From JBAXQQ01 sp037131695 (GTDB taxonomy: Bacteria; Armatimonadota; Hebobacteria; CAIYQO01), in NCBI GenBank assembly GCA_964638715.1, contig CAZWZF010000024.1, positions 1-63,177 of the forward strand: a DNA stretch of 63,177 bases. The letters run 5' to 3'. The translations under genes and the position numbers were made by a program. Positions 49,472 to 58,938 of this stretch are shown here, in pieces. Below the pieces are notes generated by a model. That model worked only from the letters and a program-made list of their open reading frames with translations, had not been told where the DNA came from and made no database searches. The first letter of the stretch is position 1. Each line of letters begins with the position of its first letter.

Positions 49472-50401
49472 ATGATACCAGTGGTGGTAATTGTCGGCCC
49501 TACCGGGTCGGGCAAGAGCGATACTTCAGTTGAATTGGCATTGCGGGTCGGCGGTGAGATAGTCAGCGCTGACTCGATGCAGATATATCGCGGTATGGAT
49601 ATCGCCACCGCGAAACCGACTATGGCAGAACGCCTGGGAGTACCGCATTACCTGTTTGATGTGGCGAATCCTGACGACGATTTTACAGTTACCGATTACG
49701 TGGAACTGGCGGACGCGGCAATTGCAGATATCCACCGGCGCGGCAAGGTACCCATCATTGTAGGTGGAACCGGCTTTTATATACATTCTCTCATCGACCG
49801 CTATACATTCCCGCCACGAAGCGACAATTACGATTTTCGCGACGAGATGAAAGTTGTAGTGGATACTGAAGGGAATGAGGCTTTGCATGACAGGCTGCGC
49901 GCGGTAGACCCCGAGTCGGCGGCAAGACTGCATTCAAATGATACATTTAGGGTAATCCGCGCCTTAGAGGTGTATCATCTTACCGGCAACCCGCTTTCTT
50001 CATACAATCAAAAAGATAACGCCAACCAGATATATATACCACAATTTTTTGGCCTGAAAATGGATAAAGATTTATTGTATAATCGTTTGGAAAAGAGGGT
50101 ATACTCTATGTTGGCAGCGGGTTTATTCATGGAAGCCCGTCGAATGCATGCCGCTGGATATTCCCATGATTTAACATCGATGAAAGGCATTGCGTACCGG
50201 CAATTTTGCAGTTATTTTCGCGGTGAATATTCATTTCAGACGGCTGTAGAGTTAATAATTCGCGACACCCGGCGATACGCGAAAAGACAGTTTACCTGGT
50301 TTAATCCTGACGAAAGAATAAACTGGATAGATATTATCAATTGCGGCGGGACAGAAAATGCTGCGATTGAAATTTACACAAAAATGATGAATTTAGCTTG
50401 A
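49472..50401 (+). CDS. miaA: tRNA dimethylallyltransferase
   Basis: 309 residues, standard length. The P-loop is VIVGPTGSGKSDTSVELALR; SADSMQIYRGMDIATAKPTM is the diagnostic DSxQvYkgldIgTAKp block; VPHYLFDVANPDDDFTVTDY, IIVGGTGFYIHSLIDRYTFP and the C-terminal DTRRYAKRQFTWF complete the family. It adds dimethylallyl to A37 of UNN-decoding tRNAs. Its ATG follows the folD stop with no gap, so the two genes are one transcript. Confidence 0.96.
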   Translation: MIPVVVIVGPTGSGKSDTSVELALRVGGEIVSADSMQIYRGMDIATAKPTMAERLGVPHYLFDVANPDDDFTVTDYVELADAAIADIHRRGKVPIIVGGTGFYIHSLIDRYTFPPRSDNYDFRDEMKVVVDTEGNEALHDRLRAVDPESAARLHSNDTFRVIRALEVYHLTGNPLSSYNQKDNANQIYIPQFFGLKMDKDLLYNRLEKRVYSMLAAGLFMEARRMHAAGYSHDLTSMKGIAYRQFCSYFRGEYSFQTAVELIIRDTRRYAKRQFTWFNPDERINWIDIINCGGTENAAIEIYTKMMNLA

Positions 50402-50563
50402 TTTATGTAAATAATCAGTATATATCATATTATTTTGGTATTTATTGCAAATTAATCCGGTTTGTTTATTGACGAATCGCTATATCTCATGATTTAATTG
50501 TAAAGTATTATTTATTCACCAGTTGAAAGTTTTTTGTAATACGGTCGAATAGGTATTTTTTAT

Positions 50564-52534
50564 ATGGTGAGTTCTCAACGGTCGGAAACACCTGGTTACC
50601 GACGATTTTTACCAGCTATAATATTAATGGTTACTGATGCTATCGCAATATGCGCAGCATTGTTAATTTCATTTATGTTAAGATTCGAAGGGAACCAGCT
50701 AAACAGTCAACTTCAACAATATTTTATTCCTGTAAATTACACCTCTCTTATAATTACTCTGGTTGCAATAATTGCCACTTTTAATTTATTCCGTTTATAT
50801 CGCTACGCCTGGCGTTTTGCCAGTTTGGACATGCTGGGCAGTATCGTACTTGCAAATGTCATTGGCACTTTCGAATTATTCTTAATTCAAGCTATTTTTA
50901 CCCATCCTACTTATCCCAGAAGCATTTATTTTATTTTCGCAGTTATCAGCATCGTATTCATAGGCGCGGAACGCATCTTTTTGCGATTGATGAATATCTG
51001 GCAGGCGAAAAACTTCAGCTTAATCACGTCGCTCATATCATCTTCCGGTCAGAAAAGAGTAGTCATTTTAGGCGGTGGTTCCGAAGGAGCCAGACTGCTT
51101 AATGCTCTCCGTGAAGATATTCATATTCCATATCGTATAATCGGTTTTCTTGATGACTTGCCGCACCGCAAAGGCCTGTATATTCGTGGCGTTCGCGTAT
51201 TAGGCCCGCTGAATAACCTGTACAAGTTATTGGAAGAAGAACTCATTGACGAAGTATTCATCGTACTTTCAAATACAAATTCTCCACAGATACGCGATCT
51301 GGTAATGGCATGTCGCCGCCGGAAAGTTCCGGTGATGATAATCCCGGCGATTACTGACGTATTGAATCGCAAGGTAAAAGCGCGGTTAGAAGAAATATCT
51401 GTTGAAGACCTGCTGCGCCGACCGCCGGTGCAGACGAATATGAAATCCATCGGTAATTTTATTAATAATAAACGTGTGCTGATTACCGGTGCCGGCGGCT
51501 CTATCGGGTCAGAAATCTGCCGTCAAATTATTTCAAACAACCCGTCGCAAATCATTTTGCTGGGCCATGGTGAAAATTCTATTCATCTCATTTATCATGA
51601 ATTAATACATAATTATCCCGCGATGGCAAACCGCATCAGCCAGGTTATTTGCAGCGTAACTGATACCGTGCGCGTTAACCAGGTTTTTCGTCAGTTTAAA
51701 CCACAAATTGTTTATCACGCCGCCGCCCACAAACATGTGCCTATTATGGAAGCAAATGTCGTTGAAGCGGTACATAATAACGTTTTCGGCACCGATAATA
51801 TCGCCACCGCTTGCGGAAGATACGAAGTTGAGGCGATGCTGCTGATCAGCACTGACAAAGCTGTTAACCCGACCAGTATCATGGGTGCTACAAAATGGCT
51901 ATGTGAAGAGGTTTTGCGCTCATTGTCAGTCGTTTATCCAAAAACTCAATTCATCACTGTACGGTTCGGCAATGTATTGGGCAGCCGCGGCAGCGTAATT
52001 CCGTTATTCCGCGAGCAAATTCGCCGGGGCGGACCAGTTACCGTGACTCATCCCGAAATGACCAGATATTTCATGACTATTCCAGAAGCGGTGCAATTAG
52101 TACTGCAGGCAAGTGCCATTGGTAATTCCGGCGAATTATTCCTGCTGGATATGGGACAACCGGTGAAAATTATCGACCTTGCCCGCGATATGATAAAACT
52201 TTCCGGATTTGAACCGGATATTGATATTGCTATTGTTTTCACAGGTTTGCGTCCAGGTGAGAAAATATTCGAAGAATTAACATATTCAGATGCAGTAGTG
52301 GAAACCGCCGCATGCGACAGACTGTTTATAGTCAGAAGAAAACAGTTCTTCTCGCCGCTGGAACTGCGCTCAATTATCAACGATTTCGCTGATTTGGTAG
52401 AAGGCGGCGATAATCGCGGTGTAATATCAACATTAGAACGAGTAGTTCCGGCATTCATCAACCGTTATGAAATGCAGAATACTTACAAATTAAAACCCAA
52501 CGAAATAGATAATGTTGAGTCCCCACTTAATTAA
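50564..52534 (+). CDS. Membrane nucleotide-sugar 4,6-dehydratase/epimerase (PglF/CapD/WbpM-type)
   Basis: 656 residues. Four N-terminal helices (about 12-135: IMVTDAIAICAALLISFMLR and following), a CoA-binding-like Rossmann domain (RVVILGGGSEGARLLNALRE), then the SDR domain: VLITGAGGSIGSEICRQIIS, YHAAAHKHVPIMEANVVEAV, LLISTDKAVNPTSIMGATKW. In the active site Met replaces the usual Tyr of SDR enzymes (IMGATK), normal for this subfamily. It acts at the inner membrane on UDP-GlcNAc-type sugars to start synthesis of a deoxy amino sugar for polysaccharide or glycoprotein. It stands alone, without glycosyltransferases. Confidence 0.93.
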   Translation: MVSSQRSETPGYRRFLPAIILMVTDAIAICAALLISFMLRFEGNQLNSQLQQYFIPVNYTSLIITLVAIIATFNLFRLYRYAWRFASLDMLGSIVLANVIGTFELFLIQAIFTHPTYPRSIYFIFAVISIVFIGAERIFLRLMNIWQAKNFSLITSLISSSGQKRVVILGGGSEGARLLNALREDIHIPYRIIGFLDDLPHRKGLYIRGVRVLGPLNNLYKLLEEELIDEVFIVLSNTNSPQIRDLVMACRRRKVPVMIIPAITDVLNRKVKARLEEISVEDLLRRPPVQTNMKSIGNFINNKRVLITGAGGSIGSEICRQIISNNPSQIILLGHGENSIHLIYHELIHNYPAMANRISQVICSVTDTVRVNQVFRQFKPQIVYHAAAHKHVPIMEANVVEAVHNNVFGTDNIATACGRYEVEAMLLISTDKAVNPTSIMGATKWLCEEVLRSLSVVYPKTQFITVRFGNVLGSRGSVIPLFREQIRRGGPVTVTHPEMTRYFMTIPEAVQLVLQASAIGNSGELFLLDMGQPVKIIDLARDMIKLSGFEPDIDIAIVFTGLRPGEKIFEELTYSDAVVETAACDRLFIVRRKQFFSPLELRSIINDFADLVEGGDNRGVISTLERVVPAFINRYEMQNTYKLKPNEIDNVESPLN

Positions 52535-52599
52535 ACCGCAGATTAGAATGATTTGGTATGATTTTAATGATTACTGTTTGCGTTGCTTCAGCAGGTTTT

Positions 52600-52735
52600 A
52601 TTTATCAGTCAGATTGGTCTGATCGGACGGATCCGTCAGATTTGTGAAGACTTTTAATTTCTGCATTATTTTCCATCCTGCCCATCCATGTTAATTACTC
52701 TCTCGGTGTATCTCTGTGCCTTCTCTGTGTAATTC
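52600..52735. repeat. Intergenic cluster of dispersed repeats
   Basis: Between the dehydratase gene and pyk: a 'ggtctgatcggacggatccg' type repeat (52604-52642), a partial 'ccatcctgcccatccatg' (52674-52691; inverse of the composite repeat), and inverse 'acacagag' units (gtatctctgtgccttctctg then tgtaa, about 52708-52732). Three repeat families lie in 135 bases. Confidence 0.65.
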
Positions 52736-52787
52736 TCCATTGTTTTTAACAGGAAAACTGTCATTTTGCCAGAAATATAAAATTGCT

Positions 52788-54212
52788 ATGATTAAAACTA
52801 AAATTGTTTGTACCCTTGGTCCGGCTTGCGCCACTGCTGCTGTATTGACGGAGATGATAAATGCCGGGATGCGGGTGGCGCGGGTGAATTGCTCTCATGG
52901 TTCGATGGAAGAACACGCCGCCAGCCTGCAGTTAGTTCGCGATGTATCCAAAGAAACTGGGATTCCGATTGCCGTGTTATTCGATTTGTGCGGGCCAAAA
53001 GTACGTATCGGTGCGATGGATAAACCGCTGAATCTCACCACCGGACAGGAATTTACCCTCACCACCCGCGAAGTACTGGAAGAAAACGAAGCTCCACTGG
53101 GAATGGCAGAGATTGCAAAACATGTGTATCCCGGTGCGCGGATAGTATTTGACGACGGTGCCTTGGAGGCGGAAGTGTTGGAAAATACCGATACCGACAT
53201 TCGCTGCAAAGCGTTGAACGCCGCTCCGCTGGGCAGTAAAAAAGGTATTAACCTGCCGGGTATTTCCCTGCCGATACCGGCGTTGACCGATAAAGATATC
53301 GAAGATGCCCGCCAGGCGTTGACGCTGGGCGCGGATTGGATAGCCATGTCATTCGTTCGTGATGCCAAGGATATTGAACCACTTCACGCGCTGATGGTGG
53401 AAGTCGGCATCACTCGTCCGGTAATCGCCAAGATAGAGAAACACGAAGCAATCACTAATCTCGACGCCATCGTTGCTGCTTATGATGGTGTCATGGTGGC
53501 GCGCGGCGACCTGGGGGTAGAGGTATCGCTGGAAGGTATACCGGAACTGCAGAAAACCATCATCAACACCGCCAATGCCGCTGGCAAGCCGGTAATCACC
53601 GCCACCCAGATGCTGGACAGCATGATTCGCAACCCGCGACCGACACGTGCCGAGGTTACCGACGTCGCTAATGCGATTTTTGACGGCACTGACGCGGTAA
53701 TGCTTTCCGGCGAGACATCCGTTGGCCTGTATCCGGCGGAGACGGTGCAAACCATGGCACGCATCGCTCAAAGCGCGGAAGACGGCATGGAAGATTTCTG
53801 CAACTGCAATTTCATTGCACCGCGATATGACGAACCCATCGGTGCTCTTGCCGTCGCCGCAGTGCAAATGGCGGACCATCTGAATGCCCCGGCAATCATC
53901 ACCGCCACCAGCGGCGGCGGAACTGCATTACTTGTATCAAAATCACGCCCTGAACAGATGATAGTAGCCGTCACCGATGTGCCGGAAACCCTCACCCGCA
54001 TGCCCCTGTATCGCGGCGTAATCCCCCTGCTGGTATCCGACGAACTAACCCGCGAAGAAATGCTCGAACGCGCCGTGCGCCACGCCCTTAAATTGAAATT
54101 ACTGAAAGACGGTGACGTGGTAGTAGCAGTGTCAGTAAACGCCCAACCCCTCGGCGTAATAACCCGCGCCAGCAACATATTGCGCATAGCGCATGTTGTA
54201 CAGAAAATGTAA
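52788..54212 (+). CDS. pyk: Pyruvate kinase
   Basis: 474 residues from ATG 52788 (MIKTKIVCTLGPACATAAVL). The longer frame back to 52716 lies in repeats. Family blocks: MRVARVNCSHGSMEEH, LFDLCGPKVRIG, ADWIAMSFVRDAKDIEPL, IAKIEKHEAITNLDAIVAAY with the catalytic Lys, DGVMVARGDLGVEVSLEGIP, and TATQMLDSMIRNPRPTRAEV. It makes pyruvate and ATP from phosphoenolpyruvate and ADP. The C-terminal domain (PAIITATSGGGTALLVSKSR) is complete. No strong ribosome site is seen. Single gene. Confidence 0.97.
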   Translation: MIKTKIVCTLGPACATAAVLTEMINAGMRVARVNCSHGSMEEHAASLQLVRDVSKETGIPIAVLFDLCGPKVRIGAMDKPLNLTTGQEFTLTTREVLEENEAPLGMAEIAKHVYPGARIVFDDGALEAEVLENTDTDIRCKALNAAPLGSKKGINLPGISLPIPALTDKDIEDARQALTLGADWIAMSFVRDAKDIEPLHALMVEVGITRPVIAKIEKHEAITNLDAIVAAYDGVMVARGDLGVEVSLEGIPELQKTIINTANAAGKPVITATQMLDSMIRNPRPTRAEVTDVANAIFDGTDAVMLSGETSVGLYPAETVQTMARIAQSAEDGMEDFCNCNFIAPRYDEPIGALAVAAVQMADHLNAPAIITATSGGGTALLVSKSRPEQMIVAVTDVPETLTRMPLYRGVIPLLVSDELTREEMLERAVRHALKLKLLKDGDVVVAVSVNAQPLGVITRASNILRIAHVVQKM

Positions 54213-54232
54213 AACAGACGGCCCGCCTGTTT
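54212..54232 (+). terminator. Weak hairpin after pyk
   Basis: aaacag / ctgttt arms with cg/cg inside and one mismatch start at the pyk stop codon and are followed by ttaaataaag. A short, weak terminator candidate. Confidence 0.35.
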
Positions 54233-54286
54233 AAATAAAGAACCATACCGGCAGTTGCATCAACCGCCAGTATTTTATAGCCCGGA

Positions 54287-54307
54287 GCGCCGGCTTCCAG
54301 CCGGCGC
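54287..54307. repeat. GC palindrome gcgccggct-tcc-agccggcgc
   Basis: Perfect 9-bp arms around tcc, in an otherwise AT-rich spacer. It looks like one of the short mobile palindromes common in metagenomic bacteria. It lies about 64 bases upstream of the promoter of the next gene. Confidence 0.7.
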
Positions 54308-54350
54308 GTGAATTTTTCTCATTAATCTGCAAACTCCCCGTAAAATCACC

Positions 54351-54378
54351 TTTACTCGCCACTGATTATTTGTATAAT
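54351..54378 (+). promoter_or_regulatory. Candidate promoter of the Gfo/Idh/MocA gene
   Basis: TTTACT (54351-54356) and TATAAT (54373-54378) are 16 bases apart and 18 bases before the start; AGAGGTG between them and the ATG is the ribosome site. Confidence 0.55.
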
Positions 54379-54396
54379 TACGCAGAGGTGTTTCAC

Positions 54397-55554
54397 ATGA
54401 CTGAGTTGTTGATTGGGGTTATTGGCGTTGGTGGACGGGGCGCGCTGGCGGCAAATGCTCACAATGTTTTCCCCGGCGTTCGGTTGGCGGGGGGAGCGGA
54501 TATTGTTGATGAATACCTGGAAGATTTTGGGAAATTGTATGATTGTTTTACTACCAATGATTATCGCGAGTTATTGAAACGGCCGGAGATTGGCGCGGTT
54601 TTTGTAACTACGCCGGATTATTTGCACGAGGAACATGCTGTCGCGGCATTGCAGGCGGGCAAAGCGGTTTACCTGGAAAAACCGATGGCTATCACTATTG
54701 AGGGTTGCGACCGCATTTTGCGAACCGCCATGGAAACCGGCAGCAAGCTGTATGTCGGTCATAATATGCGTCATTTTTCTATCATACAAAAGATGAAAGA
54801 GATTATCGACAGCGGCGCGATAGGCGATGTAAAGGCGGCATGGTGCCGGCATTTCATATCGTATGGCGGCGATGCATATTTCAAGGATTGGCACGCCGAC
54901 CGCCGCAATACCACCGGACTGCTGTTGCAAAAAGCGGCGCATGACATCGACGTTATCCACTGGCTGGTCGGCAGCCATACCACCCGGGTGGCGGCAATGG
55001 GAAAATTGTCGCTGTACGGCGAAAATACCAACCGGCTGAAACTGGGTGATTTCATTCCCCACGCGCAATTTAACGCAAACAACTGGCCGCCGGAAGACCA
55101 GACCGGGTTATATCCGATAATTGATATCGAGGATATCAGCGCGATGTTGATGGAAATGGAAAATGGCGTGCAGGCGACCTATCAGCAATGCCATTTCGCC
55201 CCGGATGCCTGGCGAAATTATACTGTCATTGGTACCCGCGGGCGAATAGAAAACCAGGAAGATGGCAATGGTAGAGTGGTGGTCTGGAACAAGCGTTTCG
55301 ATGGCTGCAACTCTAACGGCGATATCGTTTATGATATTATGCCGGAGACCGGAAGCCACAGCGGTGCCGACCCGAAGATTGTCGAGGAGTTCGTCCGTTA
55401 TGTGCTGTATGGCATTCCAACCCTGACCTCGCCGCTGGCCGCCCGTTATGCGGTATCCGCCGGAGTCGCCGCCACAGAATCTATTCGCGATGGCAATACT
55501 CCGCGGGCAATTCCGCCGATTGCGGATGATATTGTGGAGTATTTTAGTAGGTAA
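54397..55554 (+). CDS. Gfo/Idh/MocA-family NAD(P)-dependent oxidoreductase
   Basis: 385 residues from ATG 54397 (MTELLIGVIGVGGRGALAAN), with AGAGGTG upstream. The dinucleotide motif GVIGVGGRG opens the Rossmann domain; VFVTTPDYLHEEHAVAALQA and KAVYLEKPMAITIEGCDRIL hold the EKP catalytic lysine; KAAHDIDVIHWLVGSHTTRV contains the conserved H/D pair of the C-terminal domain. Such enzymes oxidise or reduce sugars, inositols or sugar acids. The substrate is unknown. It is cytoplasmic and monocistronic; the next gene is convergent. Confidence 0.93.
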   Translation: MTELLIGVIGVGGRGALAANAHNVFPGVRLAGGADIVDEYLEDFGKLYDCFTTNDYRELLKRPEIGAVFVTTPDYLHEEHAVAALQAGKAVYLEKPMAITIEGCDRILRTAMETGSKLYVGHNMRHFSIIQKMKEIIDSGAIGDVKAAWCRHFISYGGDAYFKDWHADRRNTTGLLLQKAAHDIDVIHWLVGSHTTRVAAMGKLSLYGENTNRLKLGDFIPHAQFNANNWPPEDQTGLYPIIDIEDISAMLMEMENGVQATYQQCHFAPDAWRNYTVIGTRGRIENQEDGNGRVVVWNKRFDGCNSNGDIVYDIMPETGSHSGADPKIVEEFVRYVLYGIPTLTSPLAARYAVSAGVAATESIRDGNTPRAIPPIADDIVEYFSR

Positions 55555-55561
55555 AACGTGG

Positions 55562-55699
55562 CGTCACCGTCCCGGTGACGATGATAGTACTTGTTTTTAA
55601 TCTGTCGGATCGGTCAAATTTGTCGGATCCGACAGATAGAAAGTTATGTGGTATTCGCTCCCTCCGTCACTGCGGTGACACCTCCCTCGGCGAGGGAGG
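55562..55699. repeat. Three different short palindromes between convergent genes
   Basis: cgtcaccg-tcc-cggtgacg (55562-55580) lies 7 bases past the stop and may terminate transcription. atctgtcgga ... tccgacagat (55600-55637) is a 10-bp inverted repeat with ggatcggtc inside. cctccctcg-gcgagggagg (55681-55699), preceded by gtcactgcggtgacacc, is the third. All belong to the short-palindrome families scattered in the window. Confidence 0.75.
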
Positions 55700-55753
55700 C
55701 ATGAATTTCCATTTTTAATTTGTCATTTCTCTCTTCCAATCTTCTCTCTTCCT

Positions 55754-58642
55754 CTACGGGTCTTCCAATGGCAGTGGGGCTTTATCTTCATCTGTCTTTA
55801 TGGTGCGAATTTTTGTGGGAATTTTGGAGTCTTTCTCGTATTCGAAAATTAGCCATTGCGCTGTTGATTTGGTAATGCGGAAATCGACGTAGTTTGTTTT
55901 GTATTCCCGCACCAATATCCCCGGCAGCATTACTTTGTTTAATATAATCAGGTGAAATCGCTGCAGTTCGAGACGTTCATATTTAGTTAATCTTTCAGTT
56001 ATTGGCTTATCTCCCGGAGATATCGAATGTATTTCCCATCCCTTGCCGGTGGTATTCTGATAAATGCCCAGGTCAATCAGTCTTTGCCTTGCTTTGCTTA
56101 ATTCATCAACTGCTGTTGGACTGAGTTTTGCTGCTTCCGCGTCAATTTTCTCGTGATTGGCGATATAAAACTCCGGGTCATTTATCCATTCGTTAAGGAA
56201 TTCTTCAATAACTTCCTTAACAGAAATATTAATAATACTTAATGGTTTAAGTAATGGTTGACTGCTGGTTATCGCGTCACTACGTTCGGTAATCCACCGC
56301 ATATTCAGACTGCCGGGTGGGTTGGCTTCTCTTGCGGCTTTTAATTTGTCAAATATTTTAGTCATTTTCTGAAATGCATCAGTAATTATCATGCTGTCTT
56401 TAGGATTATATCTGTGTGTTAATAATTCATTTGCTAAACCGCTACCCTCGCCATTAATGCAATCAACCAATGCCTTCCAGTCCCGTATTTGATATGGTGG
56501 TACGCCTTCTGCCGGTAGCAATGCCTGGGTGTCATACCCGATTTTTGTATCACCCGCGGCATAATGGATATCAACTAACCGGTTCTGCTGGTCATAGGTG
56601 CGCAGTTCATTATCCGGGCAATATACGCTTATCATCGCCGGCGCCGACCATCCTTCGCCGGTACTGGCGAATACGCCGATATCTACCCGATTGGTTTCTA
56701 TCGTATTGCCATATTCAACAGGAAAACGGTCATGCCAGTTAATGGCAAGTTTGGCTGTTCTGCCATCTTTTGATGGTTCAATAGTCACCAGGTTCGGGGC
56801 GCCCTGCAAAAGGGTCCAACGATATTTTAGCGGCCGGTGCATCCAGTCGTAACTGCCGGAAGCGCTGACAGTCATACGCATAGTGCGATCCCAACGGCGA
56901 AATACTCGTCCGATTACACATGGCGTATCGCATAATTTTTCAGACGGCGTATTTTCAGGGGCGTTGATTCCCGGTCTTATTCGATCTTCTTTGATTACTT
57001 TTATTATTGGCAACGGCAGAATATCTTTCGGCGTCATGGCATGGGCCGCTTTCACCATTTTTAGCTCGTTTATCTGGTCTCCGCGGAATACTGTCGGATT
57101 TGCCTTGCCGGTGAAATAATCTTCAGGTTTAACCACCTGATTATTGCTGGCGCGCAGGATAGCTTGCAGTGTGGGTATCAGCAGCCCTTTCTTTAATAAC
57201 GCTTCTTTTGTTTTAGGCTGAAATGCCGCTGTTGTATGGATAAATGCATTGAGGAATGGAATGTCGCTGCCGGATGAACCTTTTGATAACAGTGTATAAA
57301 GGCTGTTAATTGGCAGCAAATCCCCGTAAAATCCCTGGCCGTTATGACCGGGCAGGTAGTCGTGGTGAGCGGGATATACATAAAGATTGTTGCCGCGATA
57401 TTGTTTATACAGTTTAGACATGCTGCCCTTTTTCACCATCGCGTGGCGCGGGTTGCACCCGCCGCGTTCCGGTTGCGACGCAGTGGATGAATTGCCTAAT
57501 GCGACATGGGGCAATACCCCCAGGGACAATGCGTAATCTTCATTTTTCGCTTTTTGTTTTGTGGTATATGCCACCCGTTGCAACTGCGGGTATAGCGACA
57601 TTTGTATTGCCGCGTGGTCGCGGTCGCGGTTGTCATAGTAATCACCCGCGTTTCCCGCCGCCGTACCATCAGCGTACCACTTATTCAGCAATTCCTGCGT
57701 TTCATCTTTTTCTTCCAGGCATGGCCGGTTTGGTGCTTTTTCTGCCGGTTTTATTTCAGCAGGAGGAGTTGCCTGTGTTTTAATATCTTTTTGCAATTCT
57801 TCATATTTCTCAACAAGTGATGGCCACATCAACGCTGTTTCACACGGTTCAAGATTTCCTTCATCCATCAATATCAACTTGCCGTATGCTGGCGAGTTCG
57901 CCCAGAACATCTCTCGTTCAGGACGTTTGGGATTCAGCAAATCAACGACTCTATCTGCCGCCTGCTGTCCATATTGTGAGATGCCCCACATCGTTTCGAT
58001 TCCCAACCGCATTTCTTCGAATGGTCGATATGCCTCACCTTCCGGTCGCAGTATTTTCCAGTCTATTTTCATAATCTGTAGATAACCTTTTCCATCCGCA
58101 TTCGGCTTGAAACTCATCTCTATGCCTTTGCCGACAGCCTGTTCTATCGACTTTACCGACTTTCCGCCGGGGGTCATATCGGCATATACAACGTAGGAAA
58201 CGGCTTGTTCCCCTTCGGTGTACCAGTAACCGTCAACATGTACCAGGTAGATTGGGTTCGCTGGTTTGTCCGCCATGTCTGGACTGGTGTTAAATCGCAA
58301 TTGCACCGTGTCGCCGCACCATGACATTCCCACCGATTCCTTCGGGTCCACATGGTTGATCATCGGCGTAGGATCTTTGAACTCAAAGGCAAGGTAAAGA
58401 CTGGTTTTATCGTACATTGAAGTAACGCGGACAATATGTTTTGGCTTCACGATATCGTCTGCCATCACAATTGCCCCGCTGCGGTCCCAACTGCTTAAAT
58501 CGCTGTCTAATTTAACTGCCGCCGGTGCCGGAACGGAACGAAGCACATTATTTAAAGTAGGCACAGCATTCCCCATATTAAAACTACCCCCTACAAGGCA
58601 TATCAACAGTATTATTTTGATAAGTTTTTGAAATTTTAACAT
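55754..58642 (-). CDS. Large exported protein with N-terminal CBM9-like domain
   Basis: 962 residues; signal peptide about 1-27 (KIILLICLVGGSFNMGNAVP). Residues about 33-255 resemble the CBM9/DOMON-like domain of the protein at 1346 (SDLSSWDRSGAIVMADD, SMYDKTSLYLAFEFKDPTPM, GDTVQLRFNTSP). A proline/glutamate-rich linker near residue 290 leads to a long region: RDRDHAAIQMSLYPQLQRVA, then VFRRWDRTMRMTVSASGSYD and PLKYRWTLLQGAPNLVTIEP, a PKD/Ig-like strand set, and a helical C-terminus (AAKLSPTAVDELSKARQRLI). No catalytic motif is recognised. It is probably cell-surface and glycan-binding, and is convergent with the oxidoreductase gene. Families of this size and plan are known as hypothetical proteins only. 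Confidence 0.78.
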   Translation of the reverse strand: MLKFQKLIKIILLICLVGGSFNMGNAVPTLNNVLRSVPAPAAVKLDSDLSSWDRSGAIVMADDIVKPKHIVRVTSMYDKTSLYLAFEFKDPTPMINHVDPKESVGMSWCGDTVQLRFNTSPDMADKPANPIYLVHVDGYWYTEGEQAVSYVVYADMTPGGKSVKSIEQAVGKGIEMSFKPNADGKGYLQIMKIDWKILRPEGEAYRPFEEMRLGIETMWGISQYGQQAADRVVDLLNPKRPEREMFWANSPAYGKLILMDEGNLEPCETALMWPSLVEKYEELQKDIKTQATPPAEIKPAEKAPNRPCLEEKDETQELLNKWYADGTAAGNAGDYYDNRDRDHAAIQMSLYPQLQRVAYTTKQKAKNEDYALSLGVLPHVALGNSSTASQPERGGCNPRHAMVKKGSMSKLYKQYRGNNLYVYPAHHDYLPGHNGQGFYGDLLPINSLYTLLSKGSSGSDIPFLNAFIHTTAAFQPKTKEALLKKGLLIPTLQAILRASNNQVVKPEDYFTGKANPTVFRGDQINELKMVKAAHAMTPKDILPLPIIKVIKEDRIRPGINAPENTPSEKLCDTPCVIGRVFRRWDRTMRMTVSASGSYDWMHRPLKYRWTLLQGAPNLVTIEPSKDGRTAKLAINWHDRFPVEYGNTIETNRVDIGVFASTGEGWSAPAMISVYCPDNELRTYDQQNRLVDIHYAAGDTKIGYDTQALLPAEGVPPYQIRDWKALVDCINGEGSGLANELLTHRYNPKDSMIITDAFQKMTKIFDKLKAAREANPPGSLNMRWITERSDAITSSQPLLKPLSIINISVKEVIEEFLNEWINDPEFYIANHEKIDAEAAKLSPTAVDELSKARQRLIDLGIYQNTTGKGWEIHSISPGDKPITERLTKYERLELQRFHLIILNKVMLPGILVREYKTNYVDFRITKSTAQWLIFEYEKDSKIPTKIRTIKTDEDKAPLPLEDP

Positions 58643-58724
58643 AAGTTTTCCTTTAATTGCAGCATGTTTTACCGATTAACTAAAATTATACTGATTATGG
58701 GTGGGGTTGTAAAATTGCGATAAT

Positions 58725-58900
58725 TAAAAATGCAAAATTAAAAATTATTTAAATCGCAAGTTTAAATTGTAATCCAGACCACCCCCTGCCCCCTCCTTGC
58801 CAAGGAGGGGAGTTTATTGTAGTTCTTGTTATTAATATTAAACAAATATCAGATAAATTATATATTTAACCACAAAGAAAAATCATTCTAATCATAAAAA
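58725..58900. repeat. Repeats between two minus-strand genes, including palindrome copy 2
   Basis: An AT iteration (aattaaaaatgcaaaattaa, 58726-58755), the palindrome cccctccttgccaaggaggg(g) at 58790-58810 (identical to 36713-36733, followed by the same agttta), and a 'taaccacaaagaaaaatcat' stretch (58867). The gap of 296 bases shows no gene. Confidence 0.7.
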
Positions 58901-58938
58901 ATCATATAAATCCGTGGTTCAGACAAAGGAATTGCAAT